This document shows, piece by piece, positions 31,326-41,038 of a stretch of DNA of 64,000 nt. Both the position numbers and the translations under genes were made by a program. Under the pieces are notes generated by a model. That model was not told where the DNA came from and did no database searches. It was given only the letters and a program-made list of their open reading frames with translations. Positions within the stretch are counted from its first letter, which is position 1, and every line of letters begins with the position of its first letter. The stretch is from RYN-230 sp963723595 (GTDB taxonomy: Bacteria > Actinomycetota > Actinomycetes > Streptosporangiales > Streptosporangiaceae). Where the stretch lies: NCBI GenBank assembly GCA_963723595.1, contig CAVRRQ010000014.1, positions 124,001-188,000 of the forward strand, in the 5' to 3' direction.

Positions 31326-33251
31326 GTGTCCCTCCTCATCGGGGACGACTACCCCGAGGCAGTCGAACCCCACGACCGGGAGAACCCGGTGCCCGCGGAG
31401 GGCCCGCGGAACCGCCCGGCGCCAGGCGGGAAGCGGCGTGACTGGTCACGCTGGCGGGGCCACCGCTCGCGGAGCATGCTGATCCAGGACGCCCCGGATC
31501 CGGCGGGGGACGATGCGGAGTACGGCGCCGAGGATGACGACGGCGGGCCGCCTTACCCAGGGAACGGATTCTTCCTGGACGCCGGCCCGGGTGCGGGCGG
31601 TTATCCCCACGGCCGCAATCCCGATGACCGCTACCCCCCGGACCGTTATCCCGAGGACTTTTATCTTCAAGACCGCTACCCCCCGGACCGTTATCCCGAC
31701 GACCGAATTACCGAGGTTCGTTATCCCGGGGACCGTATTGCCCAGGACCGTTATCCAGGATCTGGTTACGCCGATTCCCGGGATCACTGGGCCGGCGCGC
31801 CCGGCCCCGGCGCCCCCGGTTATCTAGAGCCTGGCCAGGACGACCTGGCTTATGCCCGAGCGGACGACCCGGACCCCGGTGATCCAGATTCCGGTTACCC
31901 AGGCTCGCGGTCTCCCGGTTCCGGTCGGCTCGATTCTGGTCACCCCGGTTCCAGCCATCCCGGTTCCGGCCATCCCGGTCCTGGCTACCCGGTCCTGGCT
32001 ACCCCGGTTCCGGCCATCCCGGTTCTGACCGCCCCGGCCGTGGTGGCCCGGACTCCGGCTCCGCAGGCTGGCTAGATGAGGAGAGCTGGTACCGGGCCGA
32101 GGGCGACGGTTTCCGCCTGCCGCCGGCCCCGGAGGACGACCCCTGGGACACCGGCGACGAGTACGACCCCGATCTGGATGAGGAGCGCCGGCCGGTCCCC
32201 CCTGCTGCTGGGCGTTCTCTCGCTGCGCCGCGGGTTCGGCGCCGGTGACCCAGACGGCTCGCGGAGGTTCGCCGGCCGCGCCCAGCGCCTGGGCGGCATC
32301 CTGCTGGCCGCCGCCTCGGTGGTCGGGGTCGCGCTCTACGTGCCGTCGATCCTGGCCGCCGACAGCCGCTCGTTCACCGGCGTGGTCAGCAGCAGCGGCA
32401 TCGCCAGCCTCAACTTCGCGGCCTCAGGCCGGGTCGGCAGCGTCCGGGTCCACCTCGGGCAGGCGGTGCGCCGGGGGGAACTGCTGGCCACCGAGACCGG
32501 CGCGGCGAGGACCGCAGCCGTCCGGGCCGACCGGGCAGCGATCACGGCCGACAAGGCCAACCTGGCGGCGCTGCAGGCCGACGGGTCCGCGGCCGCCAGC
32601 ATCACCGCGGCCCAGGCCCAGCTGGCCAAGGACCGGGCCCGGCGGGCCGCGGACCGGATGAAGCTGGTCGCCACCCAGATCGTGGCGCCCAGGGGCGGGA
32701 CCGTCGTCGCCATCTTCGGGCAGCCCGGCGAGACGGTCAGCCCGGCCGGGCTGCGCAATTCCGCCGCGCACGCTCAGGCCTCCCCCGGCCAGCAGCCGAG
32801 GTTCTCGCTCCTGCCCAGCGGGCCGATGGCCAGCCTGCGCGCCGCGGGGATGGCGCTGCCGGTGATCGCGCTGCGCACCGGCGGCGGCTGGCAGGTCAGG
32901 CTGCTGATCCCGCAGACCGACACGTCGGCGGTGAAGGTCGGGGGGAACATGACGATCTCAGTTCCCGCTGCGCAGCTCACCGGGATCAAGGGCACGATCA
33001 CGGAACTGTCCCCGATGCCGGTGGCCAGCTCGGGCAGCGCCTCCTACGAGGCCGTGGTGCAGGTGCCCGGCCGGACACGGATCACCCCGCTCACCGGCAT
33101 GACCGCGAACGTCCAGCTCGGCTCGTTACGGCTGCGCGGGCAGGCGGCTCCGGCCCCCGCTCCCCAGGCTGCCGCGCACCCGTCCCGCACGCACCCGTCC
33201 CCCGCGCACCCGTCCCCCACCCACGGAGCTGGCGTCAGGCGCAGTGGGTAA
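31326..33251 (+). pseudogene. HlyD/membrane-fusion-like protein with a repetitive N-terminus, two frameshifts
   Basis: Read as one gene, GTG 31326 encodes a cytoplasmic N-terminus with repeats of the type DRYPPDRYPEDF and SGHPGSSHPG. An acidic stretch (EDDPWDTGDEYDPDLDEE) follows, then one transmembrane helix (LGGILLAAASVVGVALYVPS). The extracytoplasmic biotinyl-lipoyl/HlyD-type barrel has halves FTGVVSSSGIASLNFAASGR and VAPRGGTVVAIFGQPGETV flanking an Ala-rich coiled-coil-like hairpin. Slips near 31988 and 32198 break the frame. Adaptors of this kind pair with ABC exporters, but no exporter gene is adjacent. The C-terminus is a His/Pro/Ser repeat. Confidence 0.75.
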
Positions 33252-33365
33252 CAGCACAGCGGGTAATCTGCGAACGCGGGGCCCTGGCCCGGCAGGCTGC
33301 CCGGCCCCGTGCGTGAGAGACCGGTGCCGGCCAGAAAGGCCCGGCCAGACACGTACTAAGGAGCC

Positions 33366-34292
33366 ATGATCGCCTCCTGGCCGGCCCGGCTGATGGCGGC
33401 GGCGGCCCGCGAAGTGTGCGGGGCCGCCGTGCTCACCGTGGTCACCTGCGCGCTCGCCAGCTGCACGGCGTCCTCACCAGCCCGTGGCCACGCGTCCTCG
33501 CCCGGGCGCACGCCCTCCGGGGCCCTGACCCCCGCGTCGCTGACGCCGGATGGCCGGCCGGCCTGGATGCTGACCCGGGCCGCGCTCGCGCAGGTGGCGA
33601 CGGAACCCGCGGTGCTCGCCGGCCTGCAGCGGTCCCGGGTCCTGGAGATCCTTCACCCCGGCCAGCAGCCTCTCCCCGTGGCTGGCGCTCAGCCGGTCGT
33701 GACGTTCTCGTCGGCTGGCGAGCTCAGCCAGGCGGTGTCCGGCGGCCAGTTGCCTGCCGGCACGCGCGCGCTCCTGTACGACCCGGAGGCCTGGTCGTTC
33801 ACGCCGCGTGCGGAACAGCTCAACCCGGCCAGCGCCGCGCAGCGGGCCCGGGACATCGCGCATGCGCACGGCCTGTCGCTCATCGTGGCGCCCGCGCTCA
33901 ACCTCACCACGCTCCGCCCGGACCCGACCAGGGGCCCCCGGTGGAAGCAGTTTCTCCGGCTGGGGCTGGCCGGGTCGATCGCGAAGGTGACAGACGTGCT
34001 CGAGCTTCAGGGGCAGAGCCTGGAGCGGAGCACCAGCACGTACGCGGAGTTCGTACGCGAGGCGGCGGCGCAGGCCCGGGCGGCCAATCCCCGGGTGGCC
34101 ATCCTGGCCGGACTGTCCACGAACCCGCCGGGTGCCCCGGTCACCAGCCAGCAGCTCACCGCCGCGATCCACGCCACCCGCGGGATCGTGGATGGCTACT
34201 GGCTGAACATCCCCGGCCGCGGGCCGCGCTGCCCGACGTGCAACTCCCCCCGGCCGGACGTGGGCCGGGCCGCGCTGCGGGCCGCGTTGTGA
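33366..34292 (+). CDS. Putative secreted lipoprotein
   Basis: A 308-residue protein with an N-terminal signal and lipobox: hydrophobic AVLTVVTCALASC, with Cys as the predicted lipidation site. The mature part (LARVLEILHPGQQP-like start, DPEAWSFTPRAEQLNPA, HGLSLIVAPALNL, TDVLELQGQSLERS, ARAANPRVAILAGLSTNP) suggests an alpha/beta barrel such as a glycoside-hydrolase-like or polysaccharide-binding fold. No catalytic pair is certain. ATG 33366 follows AAGGAG. The near-neighbour upstream is an envelope adaptor, so an envelope role is plausible. Confidence 0.75.
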   Translation: MIASWPARLMAAAAREVCGAAVLTVVTCALASCTASSPARGHASSPGRTPSGALTPASLTPDGRPAWMLTRAALAQVATEPAVLAGLQRSRVLEILHPGQQPLPVAGAQPVVTFSSAGELSQAVSGGQLPAGTRALLYDPEAWSFTPRAEQLNPASAAQRARDIAHAHGLSLIVAPALNLTTLRPDPTRGPRWKQFLRLGLAGSIAKVTDVLELQGQSLERSTSTYAEFVREAAAQARAANPRVAILAGLSTNPPGAPVTSQQLTAAIHATRGIVDGYWLNIPGRGPRCPTCNSPRPDVGRAALRAAL

Positions 34293-34379
34293 GCCAGCCG
34301 CTCCCAGACCACTGACTTGAGGGCGGGATCCTCCCCGGCGGGATAGGCGGGATGATCGGCGGCCCGGAGGGCGGGGTGC

Positions 34380-34597
34380 GCGCTGGCGTCACGGACGGGC
34401 AGCGGGCCGGAGGGGTGGCCGGGATACGCGCTGGCGTCACGGACGGGCAGCGGGCCGGAGGGGTGGCCGGGATACGCGCTGGCGTCACGGACGGGCAGCG
34501 GGCCGGAGGGGTGGCCGGGATACGCGCTGGCGTCACGGACCGGGCAGCGGGCCGGAGGGGTGGCCGGGATACGCGCTGGCGTCACGGACCGGGAGCG
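34380..34597. repeat. 48-bp tandem repeat (minisatellite), about 4.5 copies
   Basis: Units start with CGCTGGCGTCACGGAC at about 34381, 34429, 34477, 34525 and 34574. The first three are essentially identical. The fourth has one extra C, and the last is partial and degenerate. On the minus strand each unit encodes a 16-residue repeat, VRDASAYPGHPSGPLP. It overlaps the 3' end of the DUF2029-type gene. Copy number is likely variable between strains. Confidence 0.85.
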
Positions 34598-36039
34598 GGC
34601 CGGAGGGGTAAACCGGGGCCGCAGCCGCCAGGGGCGGGTGGACCGCGTTGACGGGCAGGCGCTCCGCGACCTGGCCCCGAGCGTGGCGCCCGGGGCGGCG
34701 GGCCACCCACCAGCCGGGGATACCCAGGACCATCACGGGCACGCCGATGGCGAAGACGAGCCGCAGTATCCCGAGCTGATGCAGGCTGAACGGGATCAGC
34801 GCGTGGGTGAACCGGGCGGCGTACAGCAGCAGCGCTGCGGTCGCGGTGGCCCACGGCAGCCGCCAGCGCGTCACCACCAGGTCGACCACGACCGTGCCGA
34901 GCAGCGCGCCCGACGTGTAGTAGGCGTACACGCCCGGGTCGAGCAGGATCCGGGCGGCCACGGCGACCAGCAGCACCGCGGGCCACCGTCCGCGCCGGAC
35001 CGCGACCGCGCCGCCGGCCATCCCCAGGAGCAGCTGGGCGGAGCGGTCCCACCAGGGCGTTCGGGGGTCCATGACGCCGAGCACGCGCAGCGCGGAGGAG
35101 TGGTCGTTGGGGATGGTGAACCGGGTGACGGCAGAAATGGTCCGGGGGTCGGCCAGGAGGAACGGCAGCCAGATGACCGCGATCCCCCCGGTGAACGCGC
35201 CCAGCGCGGCCAGCCACTGCCGCCGCGGCAGGGCGAACAGCAGCACCACGAACGCGGCGGCCCAGGGCTTGGAGTCCACCGCGGCCGCCAGGGCCAGGCC
35301 CGCCCAGACCGGGTGACGGCGGGCCACCGCGTGCAGCGCGGCCACCGAGAACCCGAGCGCGAGCAGGTCGTCGAGGTGCGCGAAGTGCGTGGTCAGCTCG
35401 GTCCACACGGGCAGGAACAGCAGGCCCGCGAACAGCAGCCGGGAGCGGCGCCGGCGCTCACCAGCCGGGCAGCAGCCGCCATACCGCGGCCAGCATCAGC
35501 GGGCCGGTCAGTGACATCACGGCGACCGCGGTGGCCTCGCCGTTGCCGGGCCCAAGGGCCCTGAGGGCGCCGGACACGGCCAGGGTCAGCGGGCCGATCT
35601 GCAGGTCCGGGTGAGTGGCGTACAACTGCAGGCCGGCGCCGGGGGCGTTGGCGAACAGGAGCCGCCCGCCCTGGGCGAAGAAGTGCCACGACTGGCCGGC
35701 CATGCCCGCCTGGAAAGCCACCCAGGCCAGCGCCCACGGCCACAGCACCCACCACGGCCAGGTCGCCCGGATCCACAGCGCCAGCCGGCCCCGCGGAGCC
35801 AGCCTGGCCCGCGGAGCGGCGGCACCGGCGGTGATGTCCCCGGCGGACCGGTCCGCAGGGGAAGGAGTCATCCAGCCTCGCGCGGGCGTGTCGCGGTCCG
35901 GCTTCCTGAACCAGTCCGGCGATGGCCACGCCTCCGCGGCGTCCCCGGCACCCAGGGCCGCCCCGGCGTCGGCGAGAGGCCGCGCAGTCATCGACCGGCC
36001 GCCGCCCGTGGGGCCACGGCCGGTGAGCACGGCGGTCAA
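34533..36039 (-). pseudogene. DUF2029/glycosyltransferase-87-like multi-pass membrane protein, frameshifted
   Basis: The N-terminal part (36039 down to about 35460) has a soluble start, then TWPWWVLWPWALAWVAFQAGM and a loop (NAPGAGLQLYATHPDLQIG) typical of DUF2029 mannosyltransferase-like proteins. One extra T near 35460 breaks the frame. The second part continues LLFAGLLFLPVWTELTTHFAHLDDLLAL and at least six more helices. The C-terminus runs into the 48-bp tandem repeat, ending PSGPLPGP. The family uses polyprenol-phosphate sugars for envelope glycans; the exact substrate is unknown. Confidence 0.75.
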
Positions 36040-36321
36040 GCCAGGACCATCGCTACTCCGGTGCTACACGTCACGGCGGGGGGCGCGCCCCGGCGGGGAG
36101 CGGAATCGCGGGGAATCACGCCGATTAGTATGGCCGTCGCCGCGAAAGGGGATAGGCCGAACATACGACTTATTAACTGTTCCAGGACTTTCTTTATTGG
36201 GCGGTAAGGAATCCGTAAGGCCTGGGACCGGGGCGGCTCGGCTGGTATATCCGTTGCGGGCCGGGACGCCGGCCTGGTTACCTCGGCTGAGGACAGCATC
36301 GGCCGCCGGAAGGAGACCAGG

Positions 36322-37980
36322 GTGGGACACGTCGAGGTGGCGCACGTGCAGCACGCGCTGCCGGACGGGCGGGTGCTGCTCGATGACGCCTCCTTCCGGG
36401 TCGGCGAGGGCACGGTCGCCGCCCTGGTCGGCCCGAACGGCGCGGGGAAGACGACGCTGATCCGGCTCATCGCCGGGGATGTGACCCCGCAGTCCGGCAC
36501 CGTCACCACCAGCGGCGGGCTGGGGGTGATGCGGCAGTTCATCGGGGGGATCCGGGGGACTCACGGGGACGGCGGCCAGGTTGAGCACGCCCTCGGGCGA
36601 CCGGGCTCGGAACCAGTGGTTCGCGACCTGATGGTTTTCGTTGCGGAAAACAGGGTGCGCGAGGCCGCAGCGCGGCTGGACGCGGCGGAAGACGCGATGC
36701 TGGCGCGGGGTAACGAGGCGGCCCAGCTTCGGTACGCGGCCGCGCTGGCCGACTGGGGCGACGCCGGCGGCTACGAGGCCGAGGTGCTGTGGGACGCGTG
36801 CACGGTCGCGGCGCTCGGCCTCGGCTACGAGCAGTGCCGGGACCGGGGCGTGGGCACGCTGTCCGGCGGCGAGCAGAAGCGGCTCGTGCTGGAGGCGCTG
36901 CTGCGCGGCCCGGCGGAGGTCCTGCTGCTCGACGAGCCGGACAACTACCTGGACGTGCCGGGCAAGCTCTGGCTGGAAGAGCAGCTGGCCCAGACGCGCA
37001 AGACCGTCCTGCTGGTCAGTCACGACCGGGAGCTGCTGGCCAACGCCGCCCAGCGGATCATCACCGTCGAGGACGGCAGCGTCTGGGTGCACGGTGGCGG
37101 GTTCGCTAGCTATCCGCAGGCCCGGCGGGACCGCAATGAGCGGCTCGACGAGTTGCGGCGGCGGTGGGACGAGGAGCACGAGAAGCTCAAGCAGCTGGTC
37201 CGCACCTTGCGCCAGAAGGCCTCCTACAACGACGGCATGGCCTCCCGGTACCAGGCGGCGGTGACCCGGCTGCGCCGGTTCGAGGACGAGGGACCGCCCG
37301 AACTGGCGCCCCGCGAGCAGAACGTGCGGATGAGGCTGCGCGGTGGCCGCACTGGCAAGCGGGCGGTGATCTGCGAGGACCTGGAGCTGACCGGGCTCAT
37401 GCGCGCGTTCAGTACCGAGGTCTGGTACGGCGACCGGGTGGCCGTGCTCGGCTCCAACGGATCAGGCAAGTCCAGTTTCCTGCGGCTGCTCGGCGGGGCC
37501 GACGTCGCGCACGAGGGGGTCGCCCGGCTCGGCGCCCGGGTCGTCCCGGGATTGTTCGCGCAGACCCACGCCCGTCCCGACCTGGCCGGGCGCCGTCCCG
37601 CCGAGATCCTGATGACCGAGCACGCGATGCAGCGTAACGAGGCCATGGCCGCGCTGGCCCGGTACGAGCTGCAGCACTGCGCGGAGCAGCCGTTCGGCAC
37701 CCTGTCCGGCGGCCAGCAGGCCCGGCTGCAGATCCTGCTGCTCGAGCTGAGCGGGGTGACCCTGCTCCTCCTCGACGAGCCGACCGACAACCTCGACCTG
37801 GCCAGCGCGGAGGCACTTCAGACGGGGCTGGAGTCCTATCAGGGCACGGTCCTGGCGGTCACGCACGACCGCTGGTTCGCGCGGTCTTTCGACCGTTTTC
37901 TGGTGTTCGGGGCGGCTGGGGACGTGTACGAATCAGGCGATCCGGTATGGGACGAGACTCGTGTGGCCAGGCCCCGGTAA
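36322..37980 (+). CDS. ABC-F family ATPase
   Basis: A soluble protein of 552 residues with two ABC domains and no membrane part. Domain 1 has Walker A GPNGAGKTT, signature LSGGEQKRLVLEALLRG and Walker B VLLLDEPDNYLDVPGK. The inter-domain linker is charged. Domain 2 has GSNGSGKSS, LSGGQQARLQILLLEL and LLLLDEPTDNLD. ABC-F proteins act on the ribosome (EttA-like or antibiotic resistance). It closely follows a conserved actinobacterial family, apart from about 20 extra residues after VMRQFIGGIRG (about 36560–36620). GTG 36322 follows AAGGAG. The 280-bp gap upstream holds a GC palindrome near 36068–36100 and an AT-rich promoter-like stretch at 36155–36200. Confidence 0.9.
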   Translation: MGHVEVAHVQHALPDGRVLLDDASFRVGEGTVAALVGPNGAGKTTLIRLIAGDVTPQSGTVTTSGGLGVMRQFIGGIRGTHGDGGQVEHALGRPGSEPVVRDLMVFVAENRVREAAARLDAAEDAMLARGNEAAQLRYAAALADWGDAGGYEAEVLWDACTVAALGLGYEQCRDRGVGTLSGGEQKRLVLEALLRGPAEVLLLDEPDNYLDVPGKLWLEEQLAQTRKTVLLVSHDRELLANAAQRIITVEDGSVWVHGGGFASYPQARRDRNERLDELRRRWDEEHEKLKQLVRTLRQKASYNDGMASRYQAAVTRLRRFEDEGPPELAPREQNVRMRLRGGRTGKRAVICEDLELTGLMRAFSTEVWYGDRVAVLGSNGSGKSSFLRLLGGADVAHEGVARLGARVVPGLFAQTHARPDLAGRRPAEILMTEHAMQRNEAMAALARYELQHCAEQPFGTLSGGQQARLQILLLELSGVTLLLLDEPTDNLDLASAEALQTGLESYQGTVLAVTHDRWFARSFDRFLVFGAAGDVYESGDPVWDETRVARPR

Positions 37981-38075
37981 CGGAAACGCTTGCTAGTCTG
38001 CATGGAGCGTAAGGAGCCTGGCCGCCCCTTCCCGGGCCGGCTCCGCGATGTTGCCGAGGTGAAGGGGTCCGCACC

Positions 38076-38198
38076 GTGAAGAAGTTGCTGCTGCTGGTCG
38101 TTCTGGCGGGGGCTGGCGTGTTCGCCGTCTGGCGGAAGGTCCAGGCCGACCGTGCCGAGCTCGATCTGTGGACCGAGGCGACGACCAGCGACGACTAG
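38076..38198 (+). CDS. DLW-39 family micro-protein
   Basis: This 40-residue protein reads KKLLLLVVLAGAGVFAVWRK at its start, a signal-anchor-like helix. The tail QADRAELDLWTEATTSDD contains the DLW signature. DLW-39 proteins are tiny actinobacterial proteins encoded near tRNA-Ala downstream of gyrA, exactly as here. Their function is unknown. It starts with GTG, preceded by GAAGGGG at a slightly long spacing. Confidence 0.85.
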   Translation: MKKLLLLVVLAGAGVFAVWRKVQADRAELDLWTEATTSDD

Positions 38199-38261
38199 GC
38201 CAGGCCGCGCCCGGGCCGTGGTGGCCGCGCGGAGTGGCCGGGCTGAAGACGGGGGTTCCAG

Positions 38262-39275
38262 GTGAGCAGCGCGACACCGGTGACCCTGTTGTGTTGCGGC
38301 CTGCTGGGGGTCACCGCGGACGACGGCGGCATCCTGGAACGCGCGTTCACCGAGGCGTTCGCCACCCAGGGCATCGTCCCCGGGACCGCGGCCTACGCCC
38401 GGAGCATGGTGCACGTGCACCAGACCCGCGGCCAGTCCGCGGTGGACGTGTTCCGCGCCCTGTTCCCCGACGCCCCGGGCCGCGCCGAAGCCGCCACGCT
38501 CGCTTTCGACCGCTCCTACCGGCTGGCCGTCGACCGGTCCGGCCTGGCCCCCATGCCCGGGGCGTCCGAGGCGCTGCAGCAGATCCGCGGGTCCGGTGTC
38601 CGGGTCTGTTTCATCACCGGGCTGTCCCGGGGCCTGCTCGGCCTGGTGCTGGACACCCTCGGCTGGTGGCGGCAGGTCGACCTGGTGCTGTGCCCCGAGG
38701 ACGCACCGCGCGGCTACCCGTGGCCCGACCCCATGCTGTGCGCCATGCTCCGGCTCGGGGTGACCGATGTCCGCGAGACCGCCTATGCGGGGGGCACCGA
38801 AAGCGGCATCCTGTGCGGGCGGCGGGCTGGCGCCCAGATCGTGGCGGGCATCCTGACCGGAGGGCACACCCGGGACCGGCTGCAGCGGGCGGGCGCGACC
38901 CATCTGCTCGGCAGCTTTGCTGAGTTTCCGGAGGTGCTGGCCGCCGAGGGGGCCGGGCCGGTCATCGACCCGGTCGCGGGCCCGGTTGCGGGTCCGGTAG
39001 CAGGCCCGGTTCCGGGCCCGGTTCCGGGTCTCGCCGGGGGCGCGGGGCCAGGTCCGGTGCTTCCGGGTCAGCCGGGCGGCCCGGGGACTGGTGTGGTTAC
39101 GGGTCCGGCGGGCGGCCCGGGAGCTGGTGCGGGGCCGGGGACCGGGAAGGCAGCTGGCAGGAAAGCTGCCGATCCTGCGCTGGGGTCGGGTGGTTCAGCA
39201 CCTGGGTCCGCGCCAGGGAGGCAGCGGCCCGGGCCCCCGCCGACCACGGCCGCGCCGCTGGCGCCGCCCCCCTGA
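38262..39275 (+). CDS. HAD-like protein lacking catalytic aspartates, with a Gly/Pro-rich tail
   Basis: A 337-residue protein. Residues 8–230 follow the phosphonatase/HAD layout: cap domain LERAFTEAFATQGIVPGTAAY through FRALFPDAPGRAEA, motif II region VCFITGLSRGLLGLV, and a late block YAGGTESGILCGRRAGAQIVAGI. Motif I, normally LDxxGT, reads LLCCGLLGVTADD, so the nucleophile Asp is gone. The Asp residues of the AGDTxxD motif are Gly (AGGTESG). It is probably a non-catalytic binding or regulatory protein. The C-terminal 100 residues are GPVAGPVPG repeats. It lies just before tRNA-Ala. Confidence 0.75.
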   Translation: MSSATPVTLLCCGLLGVTADDGGILERAFTEAFATQGIVPGTAAYARSMVHVHQTRGQSAVDVFRALFPDAPGRAEAATLAFDRSYRLAVDRSGLAPMPGASEALQQIRGSGVRVCFITGLSRGLLGLVLDTLGWWRQVDLVLCPEDAPRGYPWPDPMLCAMLRLGVTDVRETAYAGGTESGILCGRRAGAQIVAGILTGGHTRDRLQRAGATHLLGSFAEFPEVLAAEGAGPVIDPVAGPVAGPVAGPVPGPVPGLAGGAGPGPVLPGQPGGPGTGVVTGPAGGPGAGAGPGTGKAAGRKAADPALGSGGSAPGSAPGRQRPGPPPTTAAPLAPPP

Positions 39276-39315
39276 CGGGGCAGGCTGACCGGGTACCCTA
39301 GGACCGCCGTCGCGC

Positions 39316-39388
39316 GGGGCTATAGCTCAGCTGGAAGAGCACCTGGTTTGCAACCAGGGGGTCAGGGGTTCGAGTCCCCTTAGCTCCA
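39316..39388 (+). tRNA. tRNA-Ala(TGC), integration target
   Basis: A 73-nt cloverleaf with acceptor GGGGCTA/TAGCTCC plus discriminator A. The D-arm is GCTCAGCTGGAAGAGC, the anticodon loop TTTGCAA has TGC at 39349–39351, and the T-arm is AGGGGTTCGAGTCCCCT. The part from the anticodon to just past the 3' end is duplicated exactly at 45111–45152, making this the attachment site of an integrated element. Confidence 0.97.
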
Positions 39389-39390
39389 CT
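39349..39390 (+). repeat. attL: attL: 42-bp direct repeat in the tRNA-Ala 3' half
   Basis: The 42 bases from the anticodon TGC to two bases beyond the tRNA are identical to 45111–45152. Identity ends sharply on both sides. The integrated copy keeps the tRNA functional, as expected for a tyrosine-recombinase element. Confidence 0.88.
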
Positions 39391-40006
39391 GCTCAGAAAC
39401 ATAATTCGAACAGCCGGGGCCGACAGTACAGCAGCAAAGTACAGCAACTGGGACCGCGTGAGATGCCGTACACGAGTTCGAGTAGGGCGTCGCCCTCGCG
39501 GGCGGCGGCACGCAGATCCAGGGCCGGGCCGAGTTCCGGGCCACTGAACAGGAAGAACGCCATGGTAGAATCCTGCGCTGCCTGCCCAGGGGTCAGGGGC
39601 AACGTGCTGAATCTGCCCTTTCAAGGCTGGCTCTTGCCGCTCCTGCAGAGGGTCAATGAGTGGCAAGCAATTTCCGTCACCAGGGTGGGACTTCTCGTGA
39701 CGCTTCATAAGTTCGCGACGCGCATTTCGCCGAATAGGAGCGGGTGGCCTGCTGACTGGTTGTGTCGTGGAGCGGGTAGCCAGATCCACCAGTTCTGGGC
39801 GTCCTCAGCCCTCTCCTTGCCAGGCGTTTGACCGCACTTGCCTTCGGCTACATGCTGGCGGCGCCTTGGGTTTTCGCTGTGTCAGCGCCGGCAAGCAGCA
39901 TTGATCGCTACTGGGGCGACGCCCGCGCCCGTTAATGGCCGGGATACCGGGCGGCCGCCGCCACCCTGGCGCTACTGGAACGCGCTGCCAACGGCAATTG
40001 AGGACG
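39391..40006. repeat. Left-end sequence of the tRNA-Ala element (LE1), no gene seen
   Basis: No convincing gene. At 39425–39445 there is a direct pair of TACAGCA motifs around AAAG (AGTACAGCAGCAAAGTACAG). Roughly 39425–39720 is homologous to 63123–63440: shared blocks include GAGATGCCG, CAGGAAGAACGCC, CTGAATCTGCC and GCTCTTGCCG. Small reading frames here are not conserved-looking. It is probably a recombination end or the remnant of an excision/integration region. Confidence 0.6.
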
Positions 40007-41038
40007 TCAGCGGAGTGAGTGATGCTCGGCACGGCCGTCGTGTCTTGCTTGATGATCGGCGGGTCCTGGAGTGCTGGTGTCGGGTTCGGTGAGGCGGAAG
40101 GCCCGGCGGTATTGGTCTGGTGTGACTCCCCGCGCCTGGGTGAAGTGGCGCCGCAGGGTGTCGGGACTGCCGAATCCGCTGCGGGTCGATACCGAGGCGA
40201 TGGTGTCGTTGCCGCGTTCGAGGAGGCGTGCGGCGAGCAGGACGCGTTGCCGGTTCACCCACGAGGCAGGGGTGGCGCCGGTGCGTTGCCGGAAGCGGCG
40301 GGCGAAGGTGCGCGGGGACATGGATGCGCGGGCCGCGAGGGCGTCGACGGTCAGCGGCTGGTCGAGGTGCAGCAGCGCCCACTGCAGGACCTCGGCTAGC
40401 TCGTCTGCGGTGTCCGGTTCGGGGACCGGCATCTCGATGTACTGCGACTGTCCGCCGTCGCGGTGCGGCGGGACCACCATGTGCCGGGCGATGCGGTTGG
40501 TGATTTCAGCGCCGTGCTCGCGGCGCATCAGATGCAGGCACAGGTCGATCACGGCTGCCGACCCGGCGCTGGTGACAATGGGCCCGTCCTGGATGTAGAG
40601 CTGATCGGCCTCGACCGTCAGCTGCGGGTAGAGGCTGGCGAGCAGCGGCGCGTACAGCCAGTGGGTGGTGGCCCGGCGGCCGTCCAGCAGGCCGGCCGCG
40701 GCCAGCACGAACGCGCCGGTGCAGGCGCTGGCGATGGTGGCGCCGCGCGCGACGGCGTCGTGCAGCTGGCGCACCAGCGCGGCCGGCGGCGGCGGCGTCG
40801 GCGGCGCCGCGCCCAAGACGATGATCAGGTCCGCCTCGGCGAGACGGCTCAGGTCGTGCCCGGGCAGCACGGCGAAGCCGGACGTCGTGGGCACCGGGGT
40901 GACCTGCTCGCCGCAGACGGCGAAGTCATAGGCGGGCAGCCCCGGCGGCGTGCGGTCCAGGCCGAACGCTTCGCAGACCACGCCGAGCTCGAAGGCCGGC
41001 ACCGGCGCCAGGACCGGGACGGCGACATTGCGCAGCAC
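40007..41038 (-). CDS. GlxA-type regulator: DJ-1/PfpI-like domain plus AraC HTH
   Basis: A transcription factor of about 343 residues. The N-terminal amidase-like domain has VAVPVLAPVPAFELGVVCEAF, DLIIVLGAAPP, and an elbow SACTGAFVLAAAGLLDGRRATTHW with Cys. The C-terminal AraC helix-turn-helix pair is LTVDALAARASMSPRTFARRF and TIASVSTRSGFGSPDTLRRHF. GTG 41038 fits the family start; the frame extends to 41158 with non-conserved residues. It diverges from the EamA exporter gene and probably controls it. Confidence 0.85.
   Translation of the reverse strand: MLRNVAVPVLAPVPAFELGVVCEAFGLDRTPPGLPAYDFAVCGEQVTPVPTTSGFAVLPGHDLSRLAEADLIIVLGAAPPTPPPPAALVRQLHDAVARGATIASACTGAFVLAAAGLLDGRRATTHWLYAPLLASLYPQLTVEADQLYIQDGPIVTSAGSAAVIDLCLHLMRREHGAEITNRIARHMVVPPHRDGGQSQYIEMPVPEPDTADELAEVLQWALLHLDQPLTVDALAARASMSPRTFARRFRQRTGATPASWVNRQRVLLAARLLERGNDTIASVSTRSGFGSPDTLRRHFTQARGVTPDQYRRAFRLTEPDTSTPGPADHQARHDGRAEHHSLR

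Noticed and set aside
39298..39789. Minus-strand frames across tRNA-Ala and across attR (GAKGTRTPDPLV)
   Set aside because: These are the well-known spurious products of reading tRNA 3' ends in antisense.
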